Assembly: GCF_949774925.1 (NCBI RefSeq)
Contig: NZ_OX458932.1
Span: 2,356,001-2,420,000, forward strand
Source of the DNA: Candidatus Methylacidiphilum fumarolicum
GTDB taxonomy: Bacteria; Verrucomicrobiota; Verrucomicrobiia; Methylacidiphilales; Methylacidiphilaceae
Length of the DNA stretch: 64,000 bases
Reading direction: 5' to 3'
Shown: positions 17,611-26,766 of the stretch, piece after piece
Layout: every line of letters begins with the position of its first letter
Position numbering within the stretch: the first letter of the stretch is position 1
Position numbers and translations under genes: made by a program
The notes under the pieces: model-generated
Databases searched by the model: none
Seen by the model: only the letters and a program-made list of their open reading frames with translations
What the model was told of the DNA's origin: nothing

Positions 17611-17620
17611 CCTTCCCTTA
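17520..17620 (-). pseudogene. Decayed 3' fragment of a second HyhG gene
   Basis: On the minus strand this segment resembles the last about 30 codons of the hyhG-like gene at 23697-24560: the coding sequence for the C-terminal [11 protein letters not shown] region is recognisable at the DNA level, then similarity fades beyond about 17620, with only short matches such as AAATAAATG near 17690. The frame is interrupted. It is the remnant half of the duplicated junction. Confidence 0.65.
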
Positions 17621-17879
17621 TTACTTTTTTCCCTTATTTTGCTTCCATCCTTCTTTAAAAAGCCAATCGGATACATTATTTTTAAATAAATGACAGGGCA
17701 GATCGTATTCTCGTTCTTCATTTGTCCTAATCGTAAGAGAGTATCCCCTCAACCTTTTTTCTAAATGGCATTCCACAAAACATAATTTAAAAAAGAAAAT
17801 TAGCTTTCCATGGAGAGTTCTATCGATCTTTTTGCCAGGATTCTTTTATCCACAACTGGTAACTTACCCAATGAGAAGA
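17621..17879. other. Remaining gene-free sequence after mbfA
   Basis: Together with the hyhG remnant this makes a 374-base gap between mbfA and the next, convergent gene. It is AT-rich. I see no gene, RNA or clear terminator beyond the duplicated segment. Confidence 0.4.
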
Positions 17880-18611
17880 TCATCTATTGTTCTTGCTCTT
17901 TTTCTTTTCTAACAGGCAACTGACTATGAGAGACCAGACAATATAACAACACATTGCAAAGGGAAGCTGCAAAGCCAAAGGCATCGCAAAAAGAAACGTA
18001 GTAGCGGGGACCCAAATGATCCAATTAGAAAGAAGCAACGAAGTTCCTTCTTTCGTATATATCAATGGATTCCAACACTTCCAAAATGGGAAAAACTGGT
18101 ATCTAGCTTCTTTCCACTTGAAAAGAGCCATAATAAAAGGAAGCCAAAAGAAAGGAGTATAAAGGAAATTGTCTACAAAAACCTTGCAGATAATCCCATG
18201 AAATGAAGGTTCTTCACCAAAAAGCAAGCTAACAGCTTTAAAGACATAATTTGAAAAGAAAATACTTAATCCAAAAATAAAAGCCTTGTAAACCGAGGAC
18301 TCAAGATGGTCATACCGGACTTTGCCTTTATCCCAGATTATCACATGTAACAATACTGCTAATGGTCCGCAGCAGATCGCATTCACACTGACTGTAAACC
18401 AAATCCCTTTTTCTCTGTTTAAACGTTCTAAATTCTCCAGTAATTCCTTAACTTTCCACCCCTGATAATAACCAATCGTAAGAAATGCAACAAAGACGCC
18501 AATAATTAACGCTGGTAGAAGATTTTCTTTAAAGACCTCTTTAATTTCCCCTTTCTTCTGAGAACACCAATCTGAAAGAAAAGAATGAGTGTTTCCCTTA
18601 CTGAAGGCCAT
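17880..18611 (-). CDS. Polytopic membrane protein of unknown function
   Basis: The open frame reaches 18845, but its first 78 codons are antisense-free shadow over the end of the aldehyde dehydrogenase. The ATG at 18611 (MAFSKGNTHSF) gives 243 residues and starts 19 bases after the dehydrogenase stop. Four to six membrane helices are visible (for example LLPALIIGVFVAFLTIGYY and IIWVPATTFLFAMPL), with a basic C-terminus KKKSKNNR. The arrangement is reminiscent of Mpv17/PMP22-type proteins (a WxP..Q-like end is loosely matched), but I cannot assign it firmly. Confidence 0.6.
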   Translation of the reverse strand: MAFSKGNTHSFLSDWCSQKKGEIKEVFKENLLPALIIGVFVAFLTIGYYQGWKVKELLENLERLNREKGIWFTVSVNAICCGPLAVLLHVIIWDKGKVRYDHLESSVYKAFIFGLSIFFSNYVFKAVSLLFGEEPSFHGIICKVFVDNFLYTPFFWLPFIMALFKWKEARYQFFPFWKCWNPLIYTKEGTSLLLSNWIIWVPATTFLFAMPLALQLPFAMCCYIVWSLIVSCLLEKKKSKNNR

Positions 18612-18630
18612 ATCCACTAAGATTTTTCGC

Positions 18631-20127
18631 TTAAAGCTGCACGCAGACTGATTTTGTTTGGAGATAATTTTCCAAAACTTCATGTCCCATTTCTCTACCC
18701 CAGCCTGATTGTTTGTACCCTCCAAAAGGAAGAGCTGGATCATCAACATTATAGCAGTTGATCCACACTGTCCCCGCTTTGATTTTTGCAGCAAGCCGAT
18801 GAGCCTTGGAAATGTCCTTTGTCCATATCCCTGCAGCCAAGCCATAAATAGTCTCGTTAGCCATTTTAATCAAATCTTCTTCCTTTTCAGAATCAAAAGG
18901 TACTGCGCAGACAACTGGACCAAAAATCTCTTCTTGATAAACTTTCATTTGCGCATGGACATTAGTCAGCAGAGTCGGAGCAAAAAAATAGCCTTTTTCT
19001 CCAACTCTAACTCCTCCACAGCCTACATTCGCTCCTTGGCGAATGCCCGACTGCACATATGAAGATACCCTTTGGAGCTGTTGGGCAGAGATTAAAGGAC
19101 CAATCTGACTGTTAGGATCAAATCCAGGACCTACCCTTAGCTCCTTGGCCTGTTGGGTTATGGCTTTTGTAAATTCCTCATAGATTTTCTTTTCAATGAA
19201 AAGTCGGCTCCCAGCACAACAGTTTTGACCACTGTTTATAAAAGCCGCATTTGCCGCTTCGCCAATCGCTTTATCCAATTCTGCATCGGCAAAGACTATG
19301 TTGGGGGATTTGCCTCCAAGCTCTAAGGTTAGTTTTTTTAAGTTCCCAACCGCTGCTCTAACGATGCTTTTGCCTACTTCTGTAGAGCCCGTAAAGGCCA
19401 CCTTATCAATGCCGCAATGGTTGGCAATTGCCGCCCCAGCAGTTTCACCAAATCCAGGAAGAATGTTCACAACTCCTTCTGGAAATCCCGCTTCCACAAT
19501 CAACTCTCCAAGCCTAAGGGCCGTAAGGGGTGTTTGTTCTGCTGGCTTAAGAATTATCGTACAGCCCGTTGCCAAAGCTGGAGCCAGCTTCCAGGTGGCC
19601 ATGAGAAGGGGATAATTCCATGGAATGATTTGTCCCACTACACCAATGGGTTCTTTTAAGATATAGGCTAAATAACGATATGGACTAGCCAAAGAAAAAG
19701 GGATGGTGTTCCCTTCAATCTTCGTAGCCCAGCCAGCCATATAGCGGAACAATTCAATCGAAGCGGGAACATCCGAGCTTTGGGCTGCACGAAGAGGCTT
19801 GCCGTTGTCTAAGGATTCAATCTGAGCAAGCTCTTCGGCATGCTTTTCCATCAGGTCGGCAAGCTTCATCATGAGCTTAGAACGCTCGGCTGGAGACATC
19901 CTTGACCATGCCCCATGTTCATAAGCCTGTCTAGCAGCATCGACAGCACGGTCCACGTCTTCTTTTCTTGCCTCATAAATTAAAGCAAGAGGTTGTTCAG
20001 TTGCTGGATCATATGACGGAAATGTATTTCCAGATAATGATTCCACCCATTTGCCATCAATCAACATTTTTTTTGGAGAAGCTGTCAAAAATGATTCGAC
20101 TTCAGGCAATACTTTTCTATCATTCAT
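18631..20127 (-). CDS. NAD(P)-dependent aldehyde dehydrogenase
   Basis: The 498-residue protein is a complete ALDH-superfamily enzyme. It has IIPWNYPLLMATWKLAPALA with the oxyanion Asn, KPAEQTPLTAL for cofactor binding, FTGSTEVG, the general base Glu in LELGGKSP near residue 268, and the nucleophile in GQNCCAGSR near residue 302. The C-terminal PFGGYKQSGWGREMG is also typical. It most resembles the broad-specificity betaine/retinal-type group; the physiological aldehyde is not readable. It probably shares a transcript with the membrane protein downstream. Confidence 0.93.
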   Translation of the reverse strand: MNDRKVLPEVESFLTASPKKMLIDGKWVESLSGNTFPSYDPATEQPLALIYEARKEDVDRAVDAARQAYEHGAWSRMSPAERSKLMMKLADLMEKHAEELAQIESLDNGKPLRAAQSSDVPASIELFRYMAGWATKIEGNTIPFSLASPYRYLAYILKEPIGVVGQIIPWNYPLLMATWKLAPALATGCTIILKPAEQTPLTALRLGELIVEAGFPEGVVNILPGFGETAGAAIANHCGIDKVAFTGSTEVGKSIVRAAVGNLKKLTLELGGKSPNIVFADAELDKAIGEAANAAFINSGQNCCAGSRLFIEKKIYEEFTKAITQQAKELRVGPGFDPNSQIGPLISAQQLQRVSSYVQSGIRQGANVGCGGVRVGEKGYFFAPTLLTNVHAQMKVYQEEIFGPVVCAVPFDSEKEEDLIKMANETIYGLAAGIWTKDISKAHRLAAKIKAGTVWINCYNVDDPALPFGGYKQSGWGREMGHEVLENYLQTKSVCVQL

Positions 20128-20153
20128 TTTTACCTCCAGATCGTTTATTTATA

Positions 20154-20999
20154 TTATAATATCTCGTTTATTTTTAGTATAACCTCATTGGCCTTCTTGT
20201 AGTTACTGAGTAATAGTTTCCCTTGTTTATCTATACGGTCGTGATGATGAATAATATAAGGATCGATTTCATCAGGATTATAATAAGGATGTATTGGATA
20301 TGCTGTTTGGAAATTCATCGAGATAGGCAAAGGTTCTATAGGTATTTTTGTTTTTTGAAGCATAAGAGAAAAAGCTATTTCATCTGTATAATAAGATTGC
20401 TTTTCAATCGTTTTAAGTTTTGGATATACTCTAATTAAATCATTAATACAGTTAGCCCATTCTTTTCTTATAATGTCAACATATATTTTAGGAATAATCA
20501 TAACACCAACATTATAATGCGGATATGTTAATTTATCGTGTGATTCCGTATTATATGTTTTTGATGGCATTTCTAAATTAAAATATTTAAACAACTGCAT
20601 ATAGTCTTCTAAAGAAAAAAGAGAAAGATAATCATGATAATCTATTTTTGCAAGAACATGACTCGATGATATATATGATGAAAAATCTCTCGCTATCACT
20701 ATATCATTGTCTAAAACAATAAGATAGTCATATTTTTTTTGTATTTCGAATATTCTCAGATTATTTGTGTGTGGGTATTGGGTATTAAACGGTTTGATTA
20801 TCTCAACTTCTACGTCCATTTCTTGAAATGCTTTTTGATATTCAGGTCGAATCGAATTAACAAAACAAACCACTGCTGCGGATTTCGCAAGGCATCCGCC
20901 AAAACGCCGTAAGCTTTTAAAAAGTATTTTACATTTTATATAATGCTCCTCGTTATTTTCCGCAACGCAAGCTATTAACACATTTGTATTTGTTTTCAT
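20154..20999 (-). CDS. GT-A-fold glycosyltransferase-like protein
   Basis: The 281-residue soluble protein has a nucleotide-sugar-transferase pattern: an early beta strand NVLIACVAEN, then YDYLIVLDNDIVIARDF with a DxD-type metal-binding motif around residue 97, and later HYNVGVMIIPK and IIHHHDR. The last resembles the C-terminal His motif of GT8/glycogenin-like enzymes. It is AT-rich compared with the neighbouring dehydrogenase. It lies 1 base after the aminotransferase gene, so the two form one transcription unit, probably for a surface sugar. Confidence 0.65.
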   Translation of the reverse strand: MKTNTNVLIACVAENNEEHYIKCKILFKSLRRFGGCLAKSAAVVCFVNSIRPEYQKAFQEMDVEVEIIKPFNTQYPHTNNLRIFEIQKKYDYLIVLDNDIVIARDFSSYISSSHVLAKIDYHDYLSLFSLEDYMQLFKYFNLEMPSKTYNTESHDKLTYPHYNVGVMIIPKIYVDIIRKEWANCINDLIRVYPKLKTIEKQSYYTDEIAFSLMLQKTKIPIEPLPISMNFQTAYPIHPYYNPDEIDPYIIHHHDRIDKQGKLLLSNYKKANEVILKINEIL

Positions 21000-21000
21000 T

Positions 21001-22086
21001 TTATCCTCTTAAAGCATTAATCACAATTTCACTGATTAAATCTACCGTCGACACTGAAAGGTTATTATACATTGGCAGGCAGAGAATTCTTTCTGCTATA
21101 TACTCACTTACTGGGCAAAATGTTCTTTTTTTCAAAAAGGAAAGCTGATTAAGAGAAGGATAAAAATAACGTTTAGGAAATATCCCCATTTTTTGGCATT
21201 GAGATACTGTCCATTCCAAAACATCTTTTTCAGGAAATATTACTGGATAATAGGAATAATTATATTGAGTTCCTTCTGCAATCTTCTGTTTTTTAATCGG
21301 TAATCCTTCTAGATTTTTATCATACCTCTCAGAGATTCTTTTCCTTTCATTTATAATGTCTTTTACATGAAACAGATTGCATAATCCCATCGCTGCGTGT
21401 AATTCTGAGTTTTTTGCGTTTATTCCTAAACCACAAATCGCATATTCATCGGCAAAGCCAAAATTCCTCATCATGCGCAGTTTTCTTTCAATTTCTTTCG
21501 ACCTCACAACCAATGCTCCCCCTTCAACAGTATGAAATAATTTTGTAGCATGAAAACTAATAGTAGCGATGTCGCCATAAGCAAATATAGACCTATTATC
21601 ATAATAAGTACCGAAAGCTTGAGCTCCATCATAAATGATTTTTAATCTATATTTTTTCCCAATCTCTTCTATTTTCTGCACATCACATGGATTACCAAAT
21701 ATATGAGGAACCAGAATAGCGCTAGTTCTGTCTGTAATCGCTTCTTCGATTAAGGAAGTATTGATGTTTAATGTATCAGAAAAAATATCAACCATTTGTG
21801 GCTCACATCCTTCCCATAAAATAGCTGACGTCGTAGCGATAAAACTAAAAGGAGAAGTAATAACTTCTCCTTTTATGTTTAAAATCTTAAGTGCAAGTTG
21901 TAAGGCGATTGTTCCATTGGAAACATATACAATATAATCTAAATTAAGATATTCTTTCAATCTCGCCTCAAATTCTCTTACCATTGGTCCATTGTTGGTC
22001 AACCATTCTTTCTCCCATATAAGCTTTAGATAAGATAAATAGCGCTCTAAGGGTGGTAAAAAAGGTTTACTCACTGTAATATTCAT
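21001..22086 (-). CDS. DegT/DnrJ/EryC1-family sugar aminotransferase
   Basis: This PLP enzyme family transfers an amino group to nucleotide-activated keto-sugars. Visible are WLTNNGPMVREFEARL, VSNGTIALQLALKIL, YDGAQAFG with the PLP-contacting Asp, and SFHATKLFHTVEGGALV with the Schiff-base Lys near residue 184. The ATG at 22086 is chosen over an in-frame GTG three codons upstream. The gene is AT-rich (roughly one-third GC) like its glycosyltransferase partner, suggesting joint transfer from elsewhere. The exact sugar is unknown. Confidence 0.88.
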   Translation of the reverse strand: MNITVSKPFLPPLERYLSYLKLIWEKEWLTNNGPMVREFEARLKEYLNLDYIVYVSNGTIALQLALKILNIKGEVITSPFSFIATTSAILWEGCEPQMVDIFSDTLNINTSLIEEAITDRTSAILVPHIFGNPCDVQKIEEIGKKYRLKIIYDGAQAFGTYYDNRSIFAYGDIATISFHATKLFHTVEGGALVVRSKEIERKLRMMRNFGFADEYAICGLGINAKNSELHAAMGLCNLFHVKDIINERKRISERYDKNLEGLPIKKQKIAEGTQYNYSYYPVIFPEKDVLEWTVSQCQKMGIFPKRYFYPSLNQLSFLKKRTFCPVSEYIAERILCLPMYNNLSVSTVDLISEIVINALRG

Positions 22087-23544
22087 ATGTATCACGTTAT
22101 TAAAAATGTAGTTAGTTCTTTTTTATGAAAAAAATAAAAAATACATTAAAAATCTTTTATACTTTATAGCTATATGTAATAATATTTTACATATATGTTA
22201 AAATAATTTACACACATATCGTTTTTACAATATATTATGACCTATTCTATTGATAGTAACATAGAATACTAAAAAAGGTTATCATACAGCTAAAACTATG
22301 AATATTTTTTAATAATTTATTAATGTGATATTCATAATCATATTTCTTCCTAGATTGCTTAATGGAAATTTCGATGTAAGAAATCAAATGATGGCAAATT
22401 GAATTTTGGGGGAACAACATTATAGTGCCTATTTGAAAAAAAACGGAATGGCGGAGAGTTGGATCAAAGATAAAAAATTAAAAGAGAGGGTAGAATTTAG
22501 AGCCATATATCTGTAGTACTGACTAGTTAGTCTTGAAGAAAGAGAAGACAAAAAACATGGAACAGTCAGAAAAGAATTGGTACTTTATTATTGCGACCGA
22601 AGCTAGATCACGGTGGCTAGTCTCCACGCTACTATTACACAGGAGCCTTCCCTAGCGCTGATACATGATGCACTTGGGAAACTCCACATGCTTTGTATCC
22701 CCAGTATTCCCATTTGGGCTCATGAGACAATGGTTGCATATAATACTCCGACTGGACCTGCCACGCTTCTCCCCAGTAATGCATACGATGTGGTCTTTTT
22801 GTGACTTATATTGTAAGCTAATAAGTATCCTTGCCCTTTCCCCGCCAGCTCATGCGCTGGCTGTGGTAAGGCATGTATGACTTCTTCTCATCACCCTCTG
22901 GGTTACCGAAAAAACGACTGTATGTCCCTTCTTTACAATGTTCGATGATGTGCCATCTCCTCTTGTTGCACAAGCCACACAGATGACGCTCGTGACGCAG
23001 CATGAGCTTGGCTCTGATCCCTCCAATTACCACCACCATTACAGGAAATTATGTATGTATAGCGGATTTCCCGGCCCCTCCCCCAACCTTATAGGTCCTT
23101 TGGGTCAATGAGGAGGGAATCTATAAACTTGTCTATCTTTTTGTCTCTTTCGCAAAGCGAATATTTCTTCAAAGAGATTATCCATTTTTGATTTAGGAAC
23201 AGCAATTAGAATCCGATGATTCCTACATTTAAAAACAACTGGATCTGAAAGCTTTTGAATAGGAATGAAAACTTTCCGCTCTTTTCTATAGTGAAAGTAA
23301 ACTAGCTAATTCTCAAAAGTTTTAATCACGTTAGCATACCTTATAAGCCACTTATTCCAACCCATTGACAAAATATCTTGCTGTTATAGTCCTTTATCAA
23401 AGGTTTGCTTCTGATATGGACATAGATTTTAATTCAACATTCTTTCAAAACCACTACCGATTTAAATATTATATCAAAAATAAAACAACAGAGCTTTGGT
23501 TAGAGCAGAGGGGAAAAACTGTAAGACCTTTTTTTATTCACAGC
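22087..23544. other. Long gene-free, decayed region
   Basis: About 1.5 kb hold no intact gene. 22100-22400 is very AT-rich and would contain the promoter of the aminotransferase operon. 22560-23100 is clearly richer in GC and has short frames on both strands (plus 22613-22804, minus 22818-23039) with no firm family match; it looks like old mobile-element DNA. 23109-23288 on the minus strand is an open stretch without a start codon (about 58 codons, KVFIPIQKLSDPVVFK...), also unrecognised. Confidence 0.4.
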
Positions 23545-23690
23545 CTTTTAAGCCTAGTACTCACTTTTTGTAGGCGTTGCATAAAGTTTGTTCTTTAGTG
23601 GTATAGAGAGGAAAGTAGTGTGGGTGTATGTGTGATCGAAGCAGCTGCCACTTATTCTTTTGGACTTTTTTTCCAATTTCCTCCATAGTG
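23545..23690 (+). pseudogene. Decayed 3' fragment of mbfA
   Basis: This stretch aligns with the last about 150 bases of mbfA (17355-17505), including ATCGAAGCAG.TG.CACTTATTCT and the final TAGTG after the stop, but with indels that break the frame. No upstream part of mbfA is recognisable. It forms the right-hand copy of the duplicated mbfA/hyhG junction, directly before the intact hyhG-like gene. Confidence 0.75.
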
Positions 23691-23790
23691 ATTGGTTTAA
23701 ATTTCGGCTATATGCAAAAACGGTTCAATAGTTTGATAAGAAAAAACCGGTCCATTTTTGCATAAAAACAGAGGGCCAAATTGACAATGT
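23545..23790. repeat. Right copy of the duplicated mbfA/hyhG junction
   Basis: Counterpart of 17340-17610, offset by about 6.18 kb in the same orientation. In this copy the hyhG-like side is intact and the mbfA side has decayed, the reverse of the left copy. Confidence 0.85.
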
Positions 23791-24560
23791 CCACAAGACC
23801 CAATAGCACATTGCATATTTCTTTCCATTGAAAAATAAATGTTCTCCTTAGCTATTCCATATTTTAAGAGGGTATAAGCACAAAAACGCATCATTGGCTC
23901 AGGACCGCACACAAAAACTATGGTGGAAGGAGGGCTGAATTGTGCATGAGAAATAAGATTAAGTACATTGCCAATATGACCGTTCCAGGTTCTAGCTGTT
24001 GCCAGTTCCACTGCAATTTTTACCGAAATATCTTTTCCATTAGAAAGAGTCTCTAGTTTATCCTTATAAAGGATGTCCTGTGGGGTCCTTACTCCATACA
24101 AAAGAGAAATCCTTCCATAACAAGATCGATTTTGAACAAAAAAAGGAATTGTTGACCAAAGAGGAGGAAGACCAATTCCTCCAGCGATAAGAAGGATATC
24201 CTTGGTCGATGCTTCTTGGATTGGCCAGCCATTGCCAAAAGGGCCACGAACGCCTAATATATCCCCTTCTTTTGCATGCTCAATTACTCGAGTAACACTG
24301 CCAACAGAACGGACCGTCAAAAGATATTTTTCTTGATCTCCTCCATTATCTGCAATCGAAAGAGCCACCTCGCCCACCCCAAAAACATAGACCATTAAAA
24401 ATTGTCCAGGATTAAAAGTGCATTCGTTTTTTTCTAGTGGTGCAATCCAAAGACTAACAATTCGAGTACATTCAACAACCTTCTTTTCGATTATGAAAGC
24501 CTTAGGAAGAAGAATAGAATCAGTAGGTTCGACAACAGATTGGCATTCCTTTGCTTTCAT
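23697..24560 (-). CDS. HyhG-like FAD/NAD(P)-binding oxidoreductase subunit (NifJ-linked paralogue)
   Basis: The 287-residue protein has the ferredoxin-reductase layout of sulfhydrogenase gamma / anaerobic sulfite reductase B subunits. The FAD site is around [23 protein letters not shown], the NAD(P) site around [12 protein letters not shown], and a C-terminal [2Fe-2S] site at [17 protein letters not shown] has four Cys. It is clearly homologous to the hydrogenase HyhG at 32059-32904 (shared SMERNM.CAIG.CGHCQ). It overlaps its HyhB-like partner by 4 bases and ends the nifJ operon. No hydrogenase genes lie downstream, so it should serve as an NAD(P)H-ferredoxin module. Confidence 0.88.
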   Translation of the reverse strand: MKAKECQSVVEPTDSILLPKAFIIEKKVVECTRIVSLWIAPLEKNECTFNPGQFLMVYVFGVGEVALSIADNGGDQEKYLLTVRSVGSVTRVIEHAKEGDILGVRGPFGNGWPIQEASTKDILLIAGGIGLPPLWSTIPFFVQNRSCYGRISLLYGVRTPQDILYKDKLETLSNGKDISVKIAVELATARTWNGHIGNVLNLISHAQFSPPSTIVFVCGPEPMMRFCAYTLLKYGIAKENIYFSMERNMQCAIGSCGHCQFGPLFLCKNGPVFSYQTIEPFLHIAEI

Positions 24561-25702
24561 TGGGAAACGTCTTCTTTTGATTGCACTCTTAAAGCCGCAA
24601 CCTCTTCCGTAATATCAATTCCAACAGGACACCAGGTTATACAACGGCCGCAGCCTACACATCCAGACATTCCAAACTGATCAATCCAACTTGCCAGCTT
24701 ATGACTTAACCATTGCCTATACCTTGATCTTATCGATGATCGAACACTTCCTGAAGGCAGATGGCTAAACTCCATGTTATAACAAAAATCCCATCTTTTC
24801 CATCTTTCCGCTTTTTGATCAGTTAAAGATATTGAATCTTCCACAGTCCAACAAAAACATGTAGGACAAACCAATGTACAGGTTGAGCAAGCAATGCATC
24901 TACTGGCAACATCATCCCAGCGGGGATGCTCCCAATTGCTATAAAATAGTTCTTTTATTCCCTTCGTATCCATTACTTTTGTCATTTGAGCCTTGGCATT
25001 GTCAATAACACGAGCAGCAAAGAGAAGCTCTTCTTCTTTTACATCTCTTAAAGGCAAAGAGCTGATAAGCTTTTCGCCTCTAGAGCTTCCAATTTCAATA
25101 AGGAAAAAGTGCTGTTGTCTATCGACACATTCTGTCAAAGCCAAATCAAATCTTTCTTCTGCTTTAGGCCCTGTTCCCATAGACAGACAAAAGCAACAAC
25201 TTGAAGACTGTCCACATTGAACTACAATGACAAATGCCTCTTCTCTTCTTCTCACATAAGCCTTGTCTCGAGAACTTCCTTCAGAGAATATCTTGTCTTG
25301 AATCAAAGCAGCATGAAGATCACATGCCCTTACTCCTAAAAAGGCATATTTCTGTATTTGCGGATTTTCCTCGACAAAAGTAAGACGTCCCGCTTTTTTA
25401 TCAACAGTAAAGAGGCGTTGTCTTGGAGGAAATAAATATTTTTTCATGCTCTGAAAGCCGACATTATAACCAAAAAGAGCTTCATCTGGTCGTCTTTTGA
25501 GTTGGTATTTCCCCGCCTCTTGAATATCTGTCCATCCAATGGGAAGATCAGTTTCAGATTGAATTTCTCCATAGCTAATCGCAGTCTCGCTCAACACAGG
25601 TCCAATGATGGTATATCCTTCTTGGTGCAATGCATCGATGAGCTTACCAAAATCTTGCCTTTGCAGTATCTTCTTTTTCTCTAAAAACATAGGATCAGGC
25701 AT
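24557..25702 (-). CDS. HyhB-like iron-sulfur subunit (NifJ-linked paralogue)
   Basis: The 381-residue protein matches the sulfhydrogenase beta / AsrA family. Two 4Fe-4S motifs, [14 protein letters not shown] and [14 protein letters not shown], lie near residues 267 and 348, and a cysteine cluster [10 protein letters not shown] lies mid-protein. It shares with the hydrogenase HyhB at 30448-31596 the near-identical [17 protein letters not shown] segment. It would pass electrons between the flavin of the HyhG-like partner and ferredoxin. It starts 20 bases after the dihydroorotate-dehydrogenase-like gene, so co-transcription with nifJ is likely. Confidence 0.88.
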   Translation of the reverse strand: MPDPMFLEKKKILQRQDFGKLIDALHQEGYTIIGPVLSETAISYGEIQSETDLPIGWTDIQEAGKYQLKRRPDEALFGYNVGFQSMKKYLFPPRQRLFTVDKKAGRLTFVEENPQIQKYAFLGVRACDLHAALIQDKIFSEGSSRDKAYVRRREEAFVIVVQCGQSSSCCFCLSMGTGPKAEERFDLALTECVDRQQHFFLIEIGSSRGEKLISSLPLRDVKEEELLFAARVIDNAKAQMTKVMDTKGIKELFYSNWEHPRWDDVASRCIACSTCTLVCPTCFCWTVEDSISLTDQKAERWKRWDFCYNMEFSHLPSGSVRSSIRSRYRQWLSHKLASWIDQFGMSGCVGCGRCITWCPVGIDITEEVAALRVQSKEDVSQ

Positions 25703-25722
25703 TTCTGTTTAGTCTAGGTTGT

Positions 25723-26748
25723 CTACTTTTTTTCTAAACCAGATATAGAAGGGCTCGGATAAACAGACAGAGCATAAACATATTGGGCTCTTTCATAGCT
25801 AGAAGGATCCGGACAATTTTTCTGACTCAAAATTCCCCTGATTGACTCCACTGAGTAGTATCCTTTTTTTTCCATCCATTCAATGATCCCATTTTTAATT
25901 GTTTTCAAATAGTCTATGCCATGAAAAAGAAGTGCTGAGCAAAGTTGAACAGTTGTAGCACCTGAAAGAATGGCTTTCAAAGCGTCACTGGCAGACAATA
26001 CCCCACCTGTTGCCGAAAAATCCAGCTTAATTCTATCGTATAAGATTCCTATCCAAGTAATCCTCAAAAGAAGCTCACTTTCGGTACTGAGGGTAATTCT
26101 AGGTTCCACGTTCAAGTTTTCTAAATCAATATCTGGCTGGAAAAAACGGTTAAAAAGGACTAGTCCATTGATTCCTATTTTTGCAAGCTCTGTAGAAAAG
26201 GATAAAAAATTAGTAAAATAAGGACTTAATTTGACTGCAATCGGTATCTTTATAGATTGGCGACAGGATCTAATGATCTCTAAATATTTTTGTTCCAAAT
26301 CAGAAGAACTCATAGTGGGATCACAAGGGATAGAATAAATATTGAGTTCTAGAGCATCAGCTCCTGCTTGCTCAAGGAGCTTAGAAAACTTAATCCATTG
26401 CCCTGGACTTTGAGCATTTAAACTGGCAATTACAGGAATAGCAACCGTTTCTTTGACCCGCCTTAAATGATCAAGATAGTATTCAGGTCCTATTCTTAAT
26501 CCAGGGATTTCAGGAACATAGCTTAAGGCTTCAGCAAAAGATTCGCTCCCTACTGTTAATGACCTTTCCAAATGGAGGGCCTCTTTTTCAATATCTTCTT
26601 CAAAAAGGGAATAGAGCACGATGGCTCCTGCTCCGATTTCTTCTAAAGCCTTGACTGTATCCAATGATTTGCTCAGTGGAGAAGCCGAAGGAATAAGAGG
26701 AGATGACAATTTCAATCCCAAATAGGTTGTTTCCAAACTCACACTCAT
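25723..26748 (-). CDS. Dihydroorotate dehydrogenase-like FMN TIM-barrel protein
   Basis: The 341-residue protein has a class-1 dihydroorotate dehydrogenase framework: TTYLGLKLSSPLIPSASP, VIASLNAQSPGQW, ADALELNIY, IAVKLSPY and FSATGGVLSASDALKAILSGATTVQLCSAL with the FMN phosphate loop. The usual catalytic Cys loop is not obvious: residues around LNIYSIPCDP have a Cys, but not in the standard N.SCPN context. Homologues next to NifJ genes are known in cyanobacteria and green bacteria without a proven reaction. Its place between nifJ and hyhB/hyhG suggests a redox role linked to pyruvate or ferredoxin rather than pyrimidine synthesis. Confidence 0.8.
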   Translation of the reverse strand: MSVSLETTYLGLKLSSPLIPSASPLSKSLDTVKALEEIGAGAIVLYSLFEEDIEKEALHLERSLTVGSESFAEALSYVPEIPGLRIGPEYYLDHLRRVKETVAIPVIASLNAQSPGQWIKFSKLLEQAGADALELNIYSIPCDPTMSSSDLEQKYLEIIRSCRQSIKIPIAVKLSPYFTNFLSFSTELAKIGINGLVLFNRFFQPDIDLENLNVEPRITLSTESELLLRITWIGILYDRIKLDFSATGGVLSASDALKAILSGATTVQLCSALLFHGIDYLKTIKNGIIEWMEKKGYYSVESIRGILSQKNCPDPSSYERAQYVYALSVYPSPSISGLEKK

Positions 26749-26766
26749 TCTTTTCTTCCTTTTATT

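Noticed and set aside
22613-22880. Short plus-strand frames in the decayed region as real genes
   Set aside because: No start signals or recognisable domains; the two frames overlap.
25723-26748. Pyrimidine-pathway dihydroorotate dehydrogenase (pyrD)
   Set aside because: The catalytic Cys loop is not in standard form and the gene sits in a nifJ operon, so a pyrD symbol is not justified.
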